Origin: Kumtagia sp963829135
Lineage (GTDB): Bacteria > Pseudomonadota > Alphaproteobacteria > Rhizobiales > Rhizobiaceae
Assembly: GCA_963829135.1 (NCBI GenBank)
Contig: CAWHHO010000008.1
Location: 937,044-1,001,043, forward strand
Length of the DNA stretch: 64,000 nucleotides
Reading direction: 5' to 3'
Position numbers and translations under genes: made by a program. Positions 1 through 8,874 of the stretch are shown piece after piece; the first letter of the stretch is position 1, and each line of letters begins with the position of its first letter. Below the pieces are notes generated by a model that searched no databases, was not told the DNA's origin, and saw only the letters and a list, made by a program, of their open reading frames with translations.

Positions 1-164
1 TGAATGGTTGCTTCACGCGTGCAGACGATAGGGGTGAAAGCAACCCAGCGTCAACAAGGGTGTTTCAGCGGCTTTAGTCCAAGGAGGGCGGTGACCAAAT
101 GCCATCAACGCATGCAACCTTCGCGATGGCACACGTTCGGTTCACGGGTGAATGATTGATGGTT

Positions 165-788
165 CTACTGAACCGCGCTGACGAGCGGCGCCGAGCCTTC
201 GCGGATCGTTACCCAGCGGCCGGTATTGTTCGCTGCCTGGCGCTTGAGGAAGCGGTAGCCGGTCTGGCTCCAGTCGAGCACCGAACTGGTCAGGTTGTCG
301 AGTATGAAGTCGCCCTTGTCGGTTCGGACCGTGAGCACTGCATGACCCTCGCCATCCGGTTTGCGAACGACGGTAACGAGCAGGTTGGCCAGCGAGAGGC
401 CACGTTTATGGAGCTCCTTGCGTTTCTGCAGAACATAGTCCTCGCAGTCGCCGACGCCATTGACAGGATACGCCCAAACCTCGTCACGGCCATATATGTC
501 GAGATCGTTCATCGGCTTGACTGAGTCGTTCACTTCGTTGTTGACGCCGACGATGAGGCTCCAGAGGGCACCGGTCATCGCCTCCGGCGTCGTCACGCGA
601 ACGCGGATAGAGCATTCCGAGGGAGTCGATTTGCAGAATTGGTAGTGGCCTATCGGCTGCGAGGTCAGCGCCCCTGTAAGCATGGGACCGGAAGCCTGGG
701 CTTGGCCGGCAGCCAGAACGCCGATGGCCGAAACCATTATCGCTCCGAAACGTCTCGCGGCGCTACGCGCCTGCAGAGAGGATTGCAT
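165..788 (-). CDS. Transglutaminase-like cysteine peptidase (BTLCP family)
   Basis: Predicted exported protein of 207 residues. An N-terminal hydrophobic stretch at about residues 14-32 ending in AQAS looks like a signal peptide. The bacterial transglutaminase-like cysteine peptidase fold is recognised from the catalytic Cys in GDCEDY (near residue 114), His in GHAVL and Asp in ILDNL. Family members are periplasmic or secreted, and in some bacteria they cleave adhesins or act with GGDEF/EAL partners; no such partner is visible here. Length fits the family. It is preceded by about 200 bases from phaZ, which runs the same way, so it probably has its own promoter. The substrate is unknown. The first 164 bases of the window hold nothing I can support. 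Confidence 0.85.
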   Translation of the reverse strand: MQSSLQARSAARRFGAIMVSAIGVLAAGQAQASGPMLTGALTSQPIGHYQFCKSTPSECSIRVRVTTPEAMTGALWSLIVGVNNEVNDSVKPMNDLDIYGRDEVWAYPVNGVGDCEDYVLQKRKELHKRGLSLANLLVTVVRKPDGEGHAVLTVRTDKGDFILDNLTSSVLDWSQTGYRFLKRQAANNTGRWVTIREGSAPLVSAVQ

Positions 789-1000
789 CAGCCCACTCGC
801 CCCTTTTCGTTAATGAAAAGTTAAGGTCGAAGTGAGGCGTGAGTCAATTCAGCGCGGCAAACAGTTTAGTGAGATGGTTACCGGCGGTGGAGCGGCGCGA
901 CGATTCTGCAACAGCCGCGGGGCTTGTGCTGCTAGGCGCCTTGGAAAACAAGGTGCCGATGGCAGCGGCAGCGGTCAGGTTCAACGGAATGGAATCCGGC

Positions 1001-2281
1001 TCAAGCCTTGGCGGTGGTCCGGACAAGCCGCGGTTTTGCAGCAGCGCGGCTATCCCTGCCGTAGCTGGTTATGAAGTCGACGATGCGAGGGACAATCTCG
1101 GACCGGAAGCGCGATCCATTGAAGACACCATAATGACCAACGGCCGGCTGCATATAGTGCACGCGCATGTCGTCCGGAATGTTAGGACAGATGTCATGTG
1201 CGGCCTGCGTCTGGCCGAGGCCGGAAATGTCGTCGTTCTCGCCCTCTACGGTGAGCAGCGCGACATTGCGGATCGCCGCCGTGTCGACCGGCTTGCCGCG
1301 ATGCGTCATCTCGCCCTTGGGCAGAGCATGGCGGATAAATACGGTCTCTACCGTCTGCAGGTAGAATTCGGCAGTGAGATCCATGACCGCCAGATACTCG
1401 TCATAGAAGTCACGGTGCTTCTCGGCGCTGTCACCGTCATGCTTGACCAGGTGCATGAAGAACTCCTTGTGCGCCGATATATGGCGGTCAAGGTTCATAC
1501 TCATGAAGCCGGACAGCTGCAGGAAACCCGGGTAGACTTCCCGCATCACGCCCGGCGCCGGCCACGGCACCTGCATGATGACGTTCTCGCGGAACCAGTC
1601 GATCCCCTTTTCCTTGGCAAGCAGGTTGACCGCAGTTGGATTGCGGCGCGTATCGATCGGGCCTCCCATCAGCGTCATTGTGGCTGGCGCGAAGCGGTCG
1701 CCGCGCGCTTCCATCAGCGCTACTGCGGCCAAAACCGGGACGGAAGGCTGGCAAACTCCGATGACATGGGTGTTCGGGCCAAGCAGATGCAGCATATCGA
1801 CGACGTAGTCGATATAGTCGTCCAGGTCGAAGCGTCCCGCCGTCATCGGCACCATACGAGCGTCGGTCCAGTCCGTGATGTACACCTCGGCATGCGGCAA
1901 CATGGCCTCGACGGTGCCGCGCAATAGCGTCGCGTAGTGGCCGGACATCGGGGCTACGATCAACAGCTTGGGCTGGTCCTTGCGAGCGGCCGGCATGTCC
2001 TTGATGAAATGAATGAGATTGCAGAACGGCCGCGACCAGACGACTTTCTCGGTTACCGGAACCGGAATCCAATTCACAACGGTTTTTTCGATGCCGAAGG
2101 CTGGCTTGCCGTAACGGCGCGTTGTGCGCTCGAACAGTTCGGCAGCGGCCGCGACAGATCGCCCGAAAGCGGTGTGCGACAATGGGTTTATCGGGTTGGA
2201 ATAGAAAAGCCGCACCGCGTCCACATAAGCCCGGTAGGGCTGCATTGCGGCGTGGTTGAATTCATACATTTGATAAAACAT
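1001..2281 (-). CDS. phaZ: Intracellular polyhydroxyalkanoate depolymerase
   Basis: 426-residue alpha/beta hydrolase of the intracellular PHB depolymerase family, which mobilises stored poly-3-hydroxybutyrate granules. The start MFYQMYEFNHAAMQPYRA is characteristic of rhizobial PhaZ. The nucleophile elbow reads GVCQPSVP, with Cys in place of the Ser of ordinary lipase boxes, as is usual for this subfamily. The C-terminal GHYGVFNGSRF segment carries the likely catalytic His. There is no signal peptide, in line with a cytosolic granule-bound enzyme. It stands alone, with intergenic DNA on both sides, so it is probably monocistronic. Length and motifs are complete. Confidence 0.93.
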   Translation of the reverse strand: MFYQMYEFNHAAMQPYRAYVDAVRLFYSNPINPLSHTAFGRSVAAAAELFERTTRRYGKPAFGIEKTVVNWIPVPVTEKVVWSRPFCNLIHFIKDMPAARKDQPKLLIVAPMSGHYATLLRGTVEAMLPHAEVYITDWTDARMVPMTAGRFDLDDYIDYVVDMLHLLGPNTHVIGVCQPSVPVLAAVALMEARGDRFAPATMTLMGGPIDTRRNPTAVNLLAKEKGIDWFRENVIMQVPWPAPGVMREVYPGFLQLSGFMSMNLDRHISAHKEFFMHLVKHDGDSAEKHRDFYDEYLAVMDLTAEFYLQTVETVFIRHALPKGEMTHRGKPVDTAAIRNVALLTVEGENDDISGLGQTQAAHDICPNIPDDMRVHYMQPAVGHYGVFNGSRFRSEIVPRIVDFITSYGRDSRAAAKPRLVRTTAKA

Positions 2282-2479
2282 GGGTACCTTGCCGCGGTCG
2301 GGGAAACCGGCGCTTTCCGCCTATATCGTTAGACAACCAAGTTAACGAAGTTTTGTTGCAGCGCAATAGATCATGCCGCGTGAATAATGTTTATCAATTT
2401 GTCTAACATGGCGTAACAACCGGATTCTGGAAGTGCGCGTAGTCGCGGATTTTCACACAATCCGACGGCGACGGTTCCT

Positions 2480-2995
2480 CTACAGCCATTTCACCATCAG
2501 CACGCGCGTCGCCGGTGATACACCTTCGGGCGTTTCCCGAAGCGCAAGATCGATCAGATAGGTCGGCGTCCGGTCCGTAAACGGAACAAAGCCCAGTCGG
2601 GCATAAAAGGGTGCGTTGAACGGAACGTCGCGAAACGTCGTCAGACTGACGGCCCTCTTGCCGAGTTGCCGTCCACGTTCGACGACTTCGGCGACCAACG
2701 CAGTTCCGAGTCCGCGGCGGCCATGCGCCGGATCGACCGACAATTCGTACAGATGAAAATAGTCGCCGAGGTTTCCCGCGACGGCGAAGCCGACCGGCAC
2801 ATCGTTGGGGTCGGCGGCGACCCACGCATCGCGCCCGCCAATCAGACGGCCCAGCCACTCGACATCGGGAATCGGGTGATCGGCCACGCTGCCATAACCG
2901 AAATCCCGAAACAGCTCGACGGCCCGGTTCTCGACCCGGACGAGATCGGCGTCATCCGACTGACGCTGGCGGCGTAGTGAATAGCCGGCCGGCAT
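2480..2995 (-). CDS. GNAT family N-acetyltransferase
   Basis: Acyl-CoA-dependent N-acetyltransferase of about 171 residues. The acetyl-CoA-binding motif A is visible as LSVDPAHGRRGLGTALV (near residues 90-106), followed by the PFYARLGFVPF segment typical of GNAT motif B. The ATG at 2995 is chosen over the TTG just before it (2998). The preceding DUF1330 gene ends at 2999, so the two are almost contiguous and probably co-transcribed downstream of pyrF. The acceptor substrate cannot be inferred from sequence. Confidence 0.85.
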   Translation of the reverse strand: MPAGYSLRRQRQSDDADLVRVENRAVELFRDFGYGSVADHPIPDVEWLGRLIGGRDAWVAADPNDVPVGFAVAGNLGDYFHLYELSVDPAHGRRGLGTALVAEVVERGRQLGKRAVSLTTFRDVPFNAPFYARLGFVPFTDRTPTYLIDLALRETPEGVSPATRVLMVKWL

Positions 2996-2998
2996 CAA

Positions 2999-3289
2999 CT
3001 ACGCGGCGCCCTCGACCAGCACGATCTCGCCCTCCGCATATTTCTGGCGGATCGCCTTGGCAGCCTGGTATTCAGGCGAGTGGTAACAGTCCTGCGCATC
3101 TTTCAGCGAGGCGAACTCGATCACCACATTGCGCGTCCGGCCTTGGCCCTCGGCAAACTCATATGCACCGCCGCGCGCCAGGAACTTCAGGTCGAACTTG
3201 TCGAAAGCGAGCCTCGCGGCCGCGACATAGTCCTGGTATCCTGCGGGGTCCCGCACATCGACCCGGGCAATCCAGTATCCTTTTGGCAT
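2999..3289 (-). CDS. DUF1330 domain protein
   Basis: Small 96-residue protein of the DUF1330 family, a dimeric alpha/beta ferredoxin-like (Dabb-like) fold. The family pattern is visible: GYWIARVDVRDPAGYQDY at the start, a central GGAYEFAEG segment, and the LKDAQDCYHSPEYQAAK motif. The biochemical role of the family is not established. It lies 30 bases after pyrF and 3 bases before the GNAT gene on the same strand, so it is very likely part of the pyrF transcript. Confidence 0.88.
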   Translation of the reverse strand: MPKGYWIARVDVRDPAGYQDYVAAARLAFDKFDLKFLARGGAYEFAEGQGRTRNVVIEFASLKDAQDCYHSPEYQAAKAIRQKYAEGEIVLVEGAA

Positions 3290-3319
3290 AGTATCCTCCC
3301 TGCCATGACCGCCTGATCT

Positions 3320-4018
3320 TTACGCGTCAGCCATTTCCGCGAGGATGGCGCTCGCCGCCGCTCGCCGGTCCGGCGCGGCGATGATCGGCCGCGCGACGAC
3401 GAGATGACTGGAGCCGGCGCGGATGGCATCGGCCGGCGTCACCACACGCTTCTGATCGCCATGGTCTGCGCCAGCCGGGCGAATGCCTGGGGTAACCACC
3501 GCCAGTTTCGGTCCGACGATCTTGCGGACGGCCGCCGCCTCGCCGGCCGAACAGACGATGCCGCCCATGCCGGCCTGCAACGCCTGTTCGGCGCGGCGGA
3601 GCACAAGCGTGTGCGGATCGTATTCATAACCGGCGTTCAGCAGGTCATGCTCGTCCATCGACGTCAGCACCGTGACTGCCAGCAGGCATAGCGGCGTGCC
3701 GGCCGCCGCCTTGACACCCGCCTTCATCGTCTTGGGGTAGGCGTGCAGCGTCAGCATGGTCACGCCCATCCTGCAGATATTCTCGACGCCCCTGGCGACG
3801 GTATTGTCGATGTCGAGCAGCTTCATGTCGAGAAAGATTTTTGTGCCGCCGGACGCCAGTTCCCGGGCGAAGTCCAGGCCCCCCGCAAACGCCAGCTGGT
3901 AGCCGATCTTGTAGAAAGAAACGATGCCATCCAGATCGCGGACAACCGCCTGTGCTTCCCTGACGCTCGGCACGTCGAGCCCGACAATCAACCGCTCAGC
4001 GGAGTTTTCATGCGACAT
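3320..4018 (-). CDS. pyrF: Orotidine 5'-phosphate decarboxylase
   Basis: 232-residue TIM-barrel enzyme converting OMP to UMP, the last step of de novo pyrimidine synthesis, in the cytosol. The N-terminal IVGLDVPS strand and the catalytic Lys/Asp segment FLDMKLLDIDNTV (usually D-x-K-x-x-D-I-x-N-T) are present, as is the C-terminal phosphate-binding GSSHLVVARPI. The length is standard. In rhizobia pyrF often lies near dnaJ, which fits the order here. It starts 14 bases after the repaired end of the FMN reductase gene. Confidence 0.95.
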   Translation of the reverse strand: MSHENSAERLIVGLDVPSVREAQAVVRDLDGIVSFYKIGYQLAFAGGLDFARELASGGTKIFLDMKLLDIDNTVARGVENICRMGVTMLTLHAYPKTMKAGVKAAAGTPLCLLAVTVLTSMDEHDLLNAGYEYDPHTLVLRRAEQALQAGMGGIVCSAGEAAAVRKIVGPKLAVVTPGIRPAGADHGDQKRVVTPADAIRAGSSHLVVARPIIAAPDRRAAASAILAEMADA

Positions 4019-4032
4019 CCAAAGCTCCGCCT

Positions 4033-4633
4033 TTATGGCTCGTTGCGTTTCGACAGCATCGAGGCGCGCTCGATCAGCGTTCGGCAGAGGCGCTGCATGC
4101 CCTTGCGAAGCCGCTCATCTTTGTAATTGCCGTCCTCCTGGAAGGCCTCGTCCGCCGTTCGGCACCGAAACCTGCGGGGAGATCACCTCCATCTGGATGT
4201 GCGAAAGCACCGCGCGCAGGTGATTGGCGCTGCGGATGCCGGCGAAATGGCCGTCCGACGACGAACAGACCGCAACGACCTTGCCCGTAAACGGTTTCAG
4301 CGGCTCGCGCCTGTCTCCCTTGACCCGGCTTATCCAATCGATCGTGTTTTTTAGAAGCGGCGGAATCGATCCATTATATTCAGGCGTGGCAATCAAAACG
4401 CCGTCATGCTCGACGAACAACCTCGCCAGCTTGAGGGCGTTGTCCGGAACGCCTTTTTCCGCCTCCAGATCCTGGTCCATGATCGGCAGCGGATAGTCGG
4501 CGAGCGATATGCGGGTAACCTCCGCGCCTTGCAAGGCAAGCTCCTTCATGGCGGCGTCGGCATTCTTGCCGCTAAAGGCGCCGCTGCGGATCGAGCCCGC
4601 GAAGACCAGGATTTTAGGCGTTGCTATGCTCAT
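4033..4633 (-). pseudogene. NADPH-dependent FMN reductase, single-base frameshift
   Basis: Flavodoxin-fold reductase. The N-terminal part (start 4633) carries the flavin-phosphate loop FAGSIRSGAFSGKNA and the conserved TPEYNGSIPPLLKNTIDW. The uninterrupted frame ends early at 4115 with a low-complexity tail. In another frame the sequence continues as AFQEDGNYKDERLRKGM to a stop at 4033, which is the normal C-terminus. Removing one base at about 4151-4157 restores a protein of about 199 residues, the usual family size. The start overlaps the pmtA stop by four bases (ATGA), so translation was coupled. It is either a recent pseudogene or a sequencing indel. Confidence 0.85.
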
Positions 4634-5259
4634 CTTGGGAGCAATGTCCCATCAAAGTGCTCGCTACGGCGGTAGACCCATAGCAGCGTCGGTGGAATGT
4701 TGCGGATGACGAAGTCGTATCGCTCGACCGTGTAGTTGCCGAGGCCTGGCGGCACGGGCGACTTCGGACCATAGGTGAGTTGCATGATCGGTCGTCCGGC
4801 CGGGATGCGGTCGAGCAGGCTTTCAACAAAGGCGATGCGCTGCGGCACCGGAAAGTTCAGCAGCGGCACACCGGAGATAACGCTGTCGAACAATTTCGGC
4901 GCGTTGGGGCCGAGCGCGTGGCGAATGTTGAAAGCGTCACCCTCGATGACATTCACGCGTGGAAAATTGCGGCGCAAATGGCGAACGAAAGACCCGGAAT
5001 ATTCAACCAGGTAGAGCATTTCGGCGGGAACACCGAGTGCGAGAATCTGGCGGGTAATAACGCCCGTGCCGGGTCCGACTTCAAGCACCGGCAAACCTGA
5101 GTTCGGGTTTACCACGGAAGCCATTCGCCGCGCAGCGATTGTGCTGGTCGGAATGATCGAGCCGACCGCTTTGGGCTTGTCGATCCACCCTTTGAAGAAC
5201 TTCAACTCGTCGTCGAATTTTTCGGCCAGCGCCTTGCGCAGTTGTGATCCGCGTCGCAT
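4630..5259 (-). CDS. pmtA: Phosphatidylethanolamine N-methyltransferase (rhizobial PmtA type)
   Basis: S-adenosylmethionine-dependent methyltransferase that successively methylates phosphatidylethanolamine to phosphatidylcholine, a membrane lipid important in rhizobia-plant interaction. The SAM motif I is LEVGPGTGVITRQIL. The Sinorhizobium-type signatures KFFKGWIDKPKAVGSIIPTS and ISGVPLLNFPVPQR are both visible. The ATG at 5259 (209 residues) is preferred over the upstream ATG at 5376, because AGGAG lies 8 bases before it and rhizobial PmtA starts at this point. It lies 116 bases after dnaJ in the same direction, an arrangement common in the Hyphomicrobiales. Confidence 0.92.
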   Translation of the reverse strand: MRRGSQLRKALAEKFDDELKFFKGWIDKPKAVGSIIPTSTIAARRMASVVNPNSGLPVLEVGPGTGVITRQILALGVPAEMLYLVEYSGSFVRHLRRNFPRVNVIEGDAFNIRHALGPNAPKLFDSVISGVPLLNFPVPQRIAFVESLLDRIPAGRPIMQLTYGPKSPVPPGLGNYTVERYDFVIRNIPPTLLWVYRRSEHFDGTLLPR

Positions 5260-5375
5260 CGGCCGTTCTCCTGCTGCTTGATCGGACCGATCAATACCAG
5301 CCTCGGCCATCAAAGCAAGGCTGGAAGTAAGCCTCGGGTAAACTTGGCCCCAGCACTTCAGGGTCAGAAGAGACA

Positions 5376-6506
5376 TCAGTTCTCGCCGAACAACTCAAAG
5401 AAATCCTTCATCCGTGAGAAGAAGCCGCTAGACTGCGGCGAGTTCTCCTGGGACGAAAGCTTCTCGAATTCCTCAAGCAACTCTCGCTGCCGCTTGGTGA
5501 GGTTTTGCGGCGTTTCCACTGTTGTCTGGATATAGAGGTCACCGATGGTCGGCTGCCGCAGGATCGGCATCCCCTTGCCCTTGAGGCGGAACTGCCGACC
5601 GTTCTGCGTTCCTTCCGGAACCTTGACGCGGGTCTGCGAGCCGTCAAGCGTCGTGACCTCGAATTGGCCGCCGAGAGCCGCCGTCGTCATCGAGATCGGC
5701 ACCTTACAATAAAGGTCGGCTCCGTCGCGCTGGAAGAATTCGTGGGGCTTCACAGACAGGAAGATGTAGAGATCACCCGCCGGACCTCCGCGAAGGCCGG
5801 CTTCCCCCTCATTGGCGAGGCGAATGCGTGTGCCGTCCTCGATCCCCGACGGGATGTTCACCGACAGCGCGCGTTCTTCTGTAATGCGACCCTGCCCGGC
5901 GCACTTGCCGCACGGATCCTTGATCGTCTGGCCCCGTCCCTGGCATTGCGGGCAGGTGCGTTCGATCGAGAAGAAACCCTGCGCGGCGCGTACCCGGCCC
6001 GAGCCGGAACAGAGCGTGCAGGTGACGGGCTGCGTCCCCGGCTTGGCGCCGGTGCCTGAGCAATCGGTACAGGAAATCGAGGTCGGTACTCGGATTTGCG
6101 CCGTCTTGCCGTTGAAGGCCTCCTCCAGCAGTATTTCCATATTGTAGCGCAAATCGGCGCCGCGCTCGCGTCCGCTGGAAGACCGGCGGCGTCCGCCACC
6201 CATCATCTCACCGAAAATATCGTCGAAAATGTCGGAGAAACCTCCGCCGCTGAAGCCATTGGCGAAACCGCCGCCGCCGCTGTGCTCGAAGGCGGCATGC
6301 CCGAACCGGTCATAGGCTGCGCGCTTTTGCGGATCCTTGAGCGTCTCGTAGGCTTCGTTGATTTCCTTGAACTTCTGTTCGCAGGCCGCATCGCCAGGAT
6401 TGCGATCCGGGTGGAACTGCATGGCGAGCTTGCGGAAAGCGCCCTTCAATTCCTTGTCGTCCGCCGATTTGCCGACGCCGAGCGTTTCGTAGAAATCAGC
6501 TTTCAT
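5376..6506 (-). CDS. dnaJ: Chaperone protein DnaJ
   Basis: 376-residue Hsp40 co-chaperone that stimulates DnaK ATPase and delivers unfolded clients. The domain order is complete: J domain with HPD at about residues 33-35, a Gly/Phe-rich linker (residues 75-105), a zinc-binding domain with four CxxCxGxG-type motifs (CTDCSGTG, CTLCSGSG, CPQCQGRG, CGKCAGQG), and C-terminal beta domains. It follows dnaK after 180 bases, a gap that contains a terminator-like hairpin, so part of its transcription probably depends on read-through or on a separate promoter. Confidence 0.97.
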   Translation of the reverse strand: MKADFYETLGVGKSADDKELKGAFRKLAMQFHPDRNPGDAACEQKFKEINEAYETLKDPQKRAAYDRFGHAAFEHSGGGGFANGFSGGGFSDIFDDIFGEMMGGGRRRSSSGRERGADLRYNMEILLEEAFNGKTAQIRVPTSISCTDCSGTGAKPGTQPVTCTLCSGSGRVRAAQGFFSIERTCPQCQGRGQTIKDPCGKCAGQGRITEERALSVNIPSGIEDGTRIRLANEGEAGLRGGPAGDLYIFLSVKPHEFFQRDGADLYCKVPISMTTAALGGQFEVTTLDGSQTRVKVPEGTQNGRQFRLKGKGMPILRQPTIGDLYIQTTVETPQNLTKRQRELLEEFEKLSSQENSPQSSGFFSRMKDFFELFGEN

Positions 6507-6637
6507 CTTGCCCCGCGGTTGGAATGTCGATGTCTGAGCATCGTCGTCCTGCCTGCTGCAGCGCTACTTTTCAGCAGGTGCCAGTCCGGCACCGTTCGCG
6601 CCGATTGATCCATCGTCCGGCCATATCGCCGTTTGCG

Positions 6638-6668
6638 AAAAGGCCCGACGCATCCGCCGGGCCTTTTT
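6638..6668 (-). terminator. Intrinsic terminator-like hairpin after dnaK
   Basis: A perfect 10-base inverted repeat, AAAAGGCCCG / CGGGCCTTTT, with a 10-base loop lies 19 bases past the dnaK stop. Read on the minus strand it ends in a T run, so it can act as a Rho-independent terminator or attenuator between dnaK and dnaJ. Confidence 0.75.
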
Positions 6669-6686
6669 GACGTCCTAATTTCAAAT

Positions 6687-8603
6687 CTACGCAGACTTCT
6701 TCTTGTCGTCCTCGTCGTTGAGTTCCTCGAAATCGGCATCGACCACGTCGGACTCCTTGGCCATGTCGGCTTTGGCGTCGGCTTCCGCCGCATCCTTCTG
6801 GTTGGCCTCATACATCGCCTGACCGAGCTTCATGGAGACTTCCATCAGCGTTTGCGTCTTCGCGGATATGTCGTCGGCATCGTCGCCTTCGGCAGCGGTC
6901 TTGAGCGCTGCGATCGCGTCGGCAATTGCCGTGCGGTCAGCCTCGGAGACCTTCTCGCCATATTCCTTCAGCGACTTCTCGGACGAATGCACGAGGGCCT
7001 CGGCCTGGTTCTTCGCCTCGACCACAGCGCGCCGCTTCTTGTCGGAATCGGCATTCGCCTCGGCGTCCTTCACCATCTTCTCGATGTCGGCATCGGAAAG
7101 ACCACCGGAAGCCTGGATGCGGATCTGATGCTCCTTGCCCGTGCCCTTATCTTTCGCCGTCACATTGACGATGCCGTTGGCGTCGATATCGAACGACACT
7201 TCGATCTGAGGCACACCGCGCGGTGCGGGCGGAATGCCGACAAGGTCGAACTGGCCGAGCGCCTTGTTGTCGGCCGCCATTTCACGCTCGCCCTGGAAAA
7301 CGCGGATCGTCACGGCGCCTTGATTGTCCTCGGCGGTCGAGAAGGTCTGGCTCTTCTTGGTCGGGATCGTGGTGTTGCGCTCGATCAGCCGTGTGAACAC
7401 GCCGCCCAGCGTCTCGATGCCCAGAGACAGCGGGGTGACATCCAGCAGCAGCACATCCTTGACGTCCCCCTGCAGAACGCCGGCCTGGATCGCGGCGCCC
7501 AGCGCAACGACTTCATCCGGATTGACGCCCTTGTGCGGCTCCTTGCCAAAGAACTGCTTTACGATTTCCTGCACCTTCGGCATGCGTGTCATGCCGCCGA
7601 CCAGAACAACCTCATCGATCTCGCCCGCCTTTAGGCCGGCATCCTTGAGCGCTGCCTTGCACGGCTCGACGGTGCGCTGCACGAGGTCGTCCACGAGGCT
7701 CTCGAACTTGGCTCGGGTCAGCTTGAGTGTCAGGTGCTTGGGACCCGTCTGGTCCGCTGTGATGAATGGCAGGTTGATCTCGGTCTGCGCCGAAGACGAA
7801 AGCTCGATCTTGGCTTTCTCGGCAGCTTCCTTCAGGCGCTGGAGAGCGAGCTTGTCGTTCTTCAGGTCGATGCCCTGTTCCTTCTTGAACTCAGCCGCCA
7901 GATACTCGACCAGACGCATGTCGAAGTCTTCGCCACCAAGGAAGGTATCGCCATTGGTCGACTTCACCTCGAATACGCCGTCGCCGATCTCTAGAACGGA
8001 AATATCGAACGTGCCACCGCCAAGGTCATATACGGCGATGGTCTTGCCATCCTTCTTGTCGAGGCCGTAGGCAAGCGCGGCGGCTGTCGGCTCGTTGATG
8101 ATGCGCAGGACTTCAAGGCCAGCGATCTTGCCGGCATCCTTGGTGGCCTGGCGCTGTGCGTCGTTGAAATACGCCGGAACAGTGATGACCGCCTGCGTGA
8201 CGGTTTCGCCGAGATAGCTTTCGGCGGTTTCCTTCATCTTCTGCAGGATCATCGCCGAAACCTGGCTGGGCGACTGCTTCTTGCCGCTGGCCTCGACCCA
8301 GGCGTCGCCATTGTCGCCCTTGACGATCTTGTAGGGGACGAGCTTCTTGTCCTTCTCCGTAACCGGATCGTCGTAGCGGCGACCGATAAGGCGCTTCACT
8401 GCGAAGATGGTGTTCTCAGGATTGGTGACGGCCTGACGCTTCGCCGGCTGTCCAACCAGGCGCTCGCCGTCGCTGGTGAAGGCTACGATCGACGGGGTCG
8501 TGCGCGCACCTTCAGCATTTTCGATGACCTTAGCGTCCTTGCCGTCCATAACGGCGACGCAGGAATTGGTTGTTCCGAGGTCGATACCAATGACTTTTGC
8601 CAT
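6687..8603 (-). CDS. dnaK: Chaperone protein DnaK (Hsp70)
   Basis: 638-residue ATP-dependent chaperone. The N-terminal actin-like ATPase begins with IGIDLGTTNSCVAV, includes the AVITVPAYFNDAQRQATKDA and VYDLGGGTFDISVLE signatures, then the LLLDVTPLSLGIETLGG linker region, the substrate-binding domain and a helical lid ending in an acidic tail. Full length and intact. It is transcribed on the minus strand from a strong heat-shock-type promoter at 8722-8753, giving a leader of about 110 bases. Together with dnaJ it forms the main Hsp70 system of the cell. Confidence 0.98.
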   Translation of the reverse strand: MAKVIGIDLGTTNSCVAVMDGKDAKVIENAEGARTTPSIVAFTSDGERLVGQPAKRQAVTNPENTIFAVKRLIGRRYDDPVTEKDKKLVPYKIVKGDNGDAWVEASGKKQSPSQVSAMILQKMKETAESYLGETVTQAVITVPAYFNDAQRQATKDAGKIAGLEVLRIINEPTAAALAYGLDKKDGKTIAVYDLGGGTFDISVLEIGDGVFEVKSTNGDTFLGGEDFDMRLVEYLAAEFKKEQGIDLKNDKLALQRLKEAAEKAKIELSSSAQTEINLPFITADQTGPKHLTLKLTRAKFESLVDDLVQRTVEPCKAALKDAGLKAGEIDEVVLVGGMTRMPKVQEIVKQFFGKEPHKGVNPDEVVALGAAIQAGVLQGDVKDVLLLDVTPLSLGIETLGGVFTRLIERNTTIPTKKSQTFSTAEDNQGAVTIRVFQGEREMAADNKALGQFDLVGIPPAPRGVPQIEVSFDIDANGIVNVTAKDKGTGKEHQIRIQASGGLSDADIEKMVKDAEANADSDKKRRAVVEAKNQAEALVHSSEKSLKEYGEKVSEADRTAIADAIAALKTAAEGDDADDISAKTQTLMEVSMKLGQAMYEANQKDAAEADAKADMAKESDVVDADFEELNDEDDKKKSA

Positions 8604-8721
8604 TCTATTTTTCTCCGTTTAGCAGGTTTTCAGGACCCAATCAGGCGTTCCAACGAAAACCCCCGTTCTTTGGAAATTCGCTATGTTGGTCGGATCTTCC
8701 GGCCCCCATGGCGGGCTGCGG

Positions 8722-8753
8722 CGTATATAAGAAACGCGTTTTCGGGGTGCAAG
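8722..8753 (-). promoter_or_regulatory. RpoH (sigma-32)-type promoter of dnaK
   Basis: Read on the minus strand, CTTGCA (8753-8748) is followed by CTTATATACG (8731-8722), with 18 bases between CTTG and CTTATAT. This matches the alphaproteobacterial heat-shock consensus CTTG-N17/18-CYTATNTNNG. The predicted start of transcription is near 8715, upstream of dnaK only. Confidence 0.85.
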
Positions 8754-8874
8754 CGCTCTTAGCGCCGCAAAACACGGGAATCTGGGGATTTGTCAGTCGC
8801 AAGTCGGGGTTCTGCGGTCGTTAGTCGAAAATTTGGCTCGATTCGACCGACGACCAACGAACTACGACCGACTC

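Noticed and set aside
839..1927. Plus-strand open frame of 362 codons
   Set aside because: Antisense to phaZ, with no recognisable motif.
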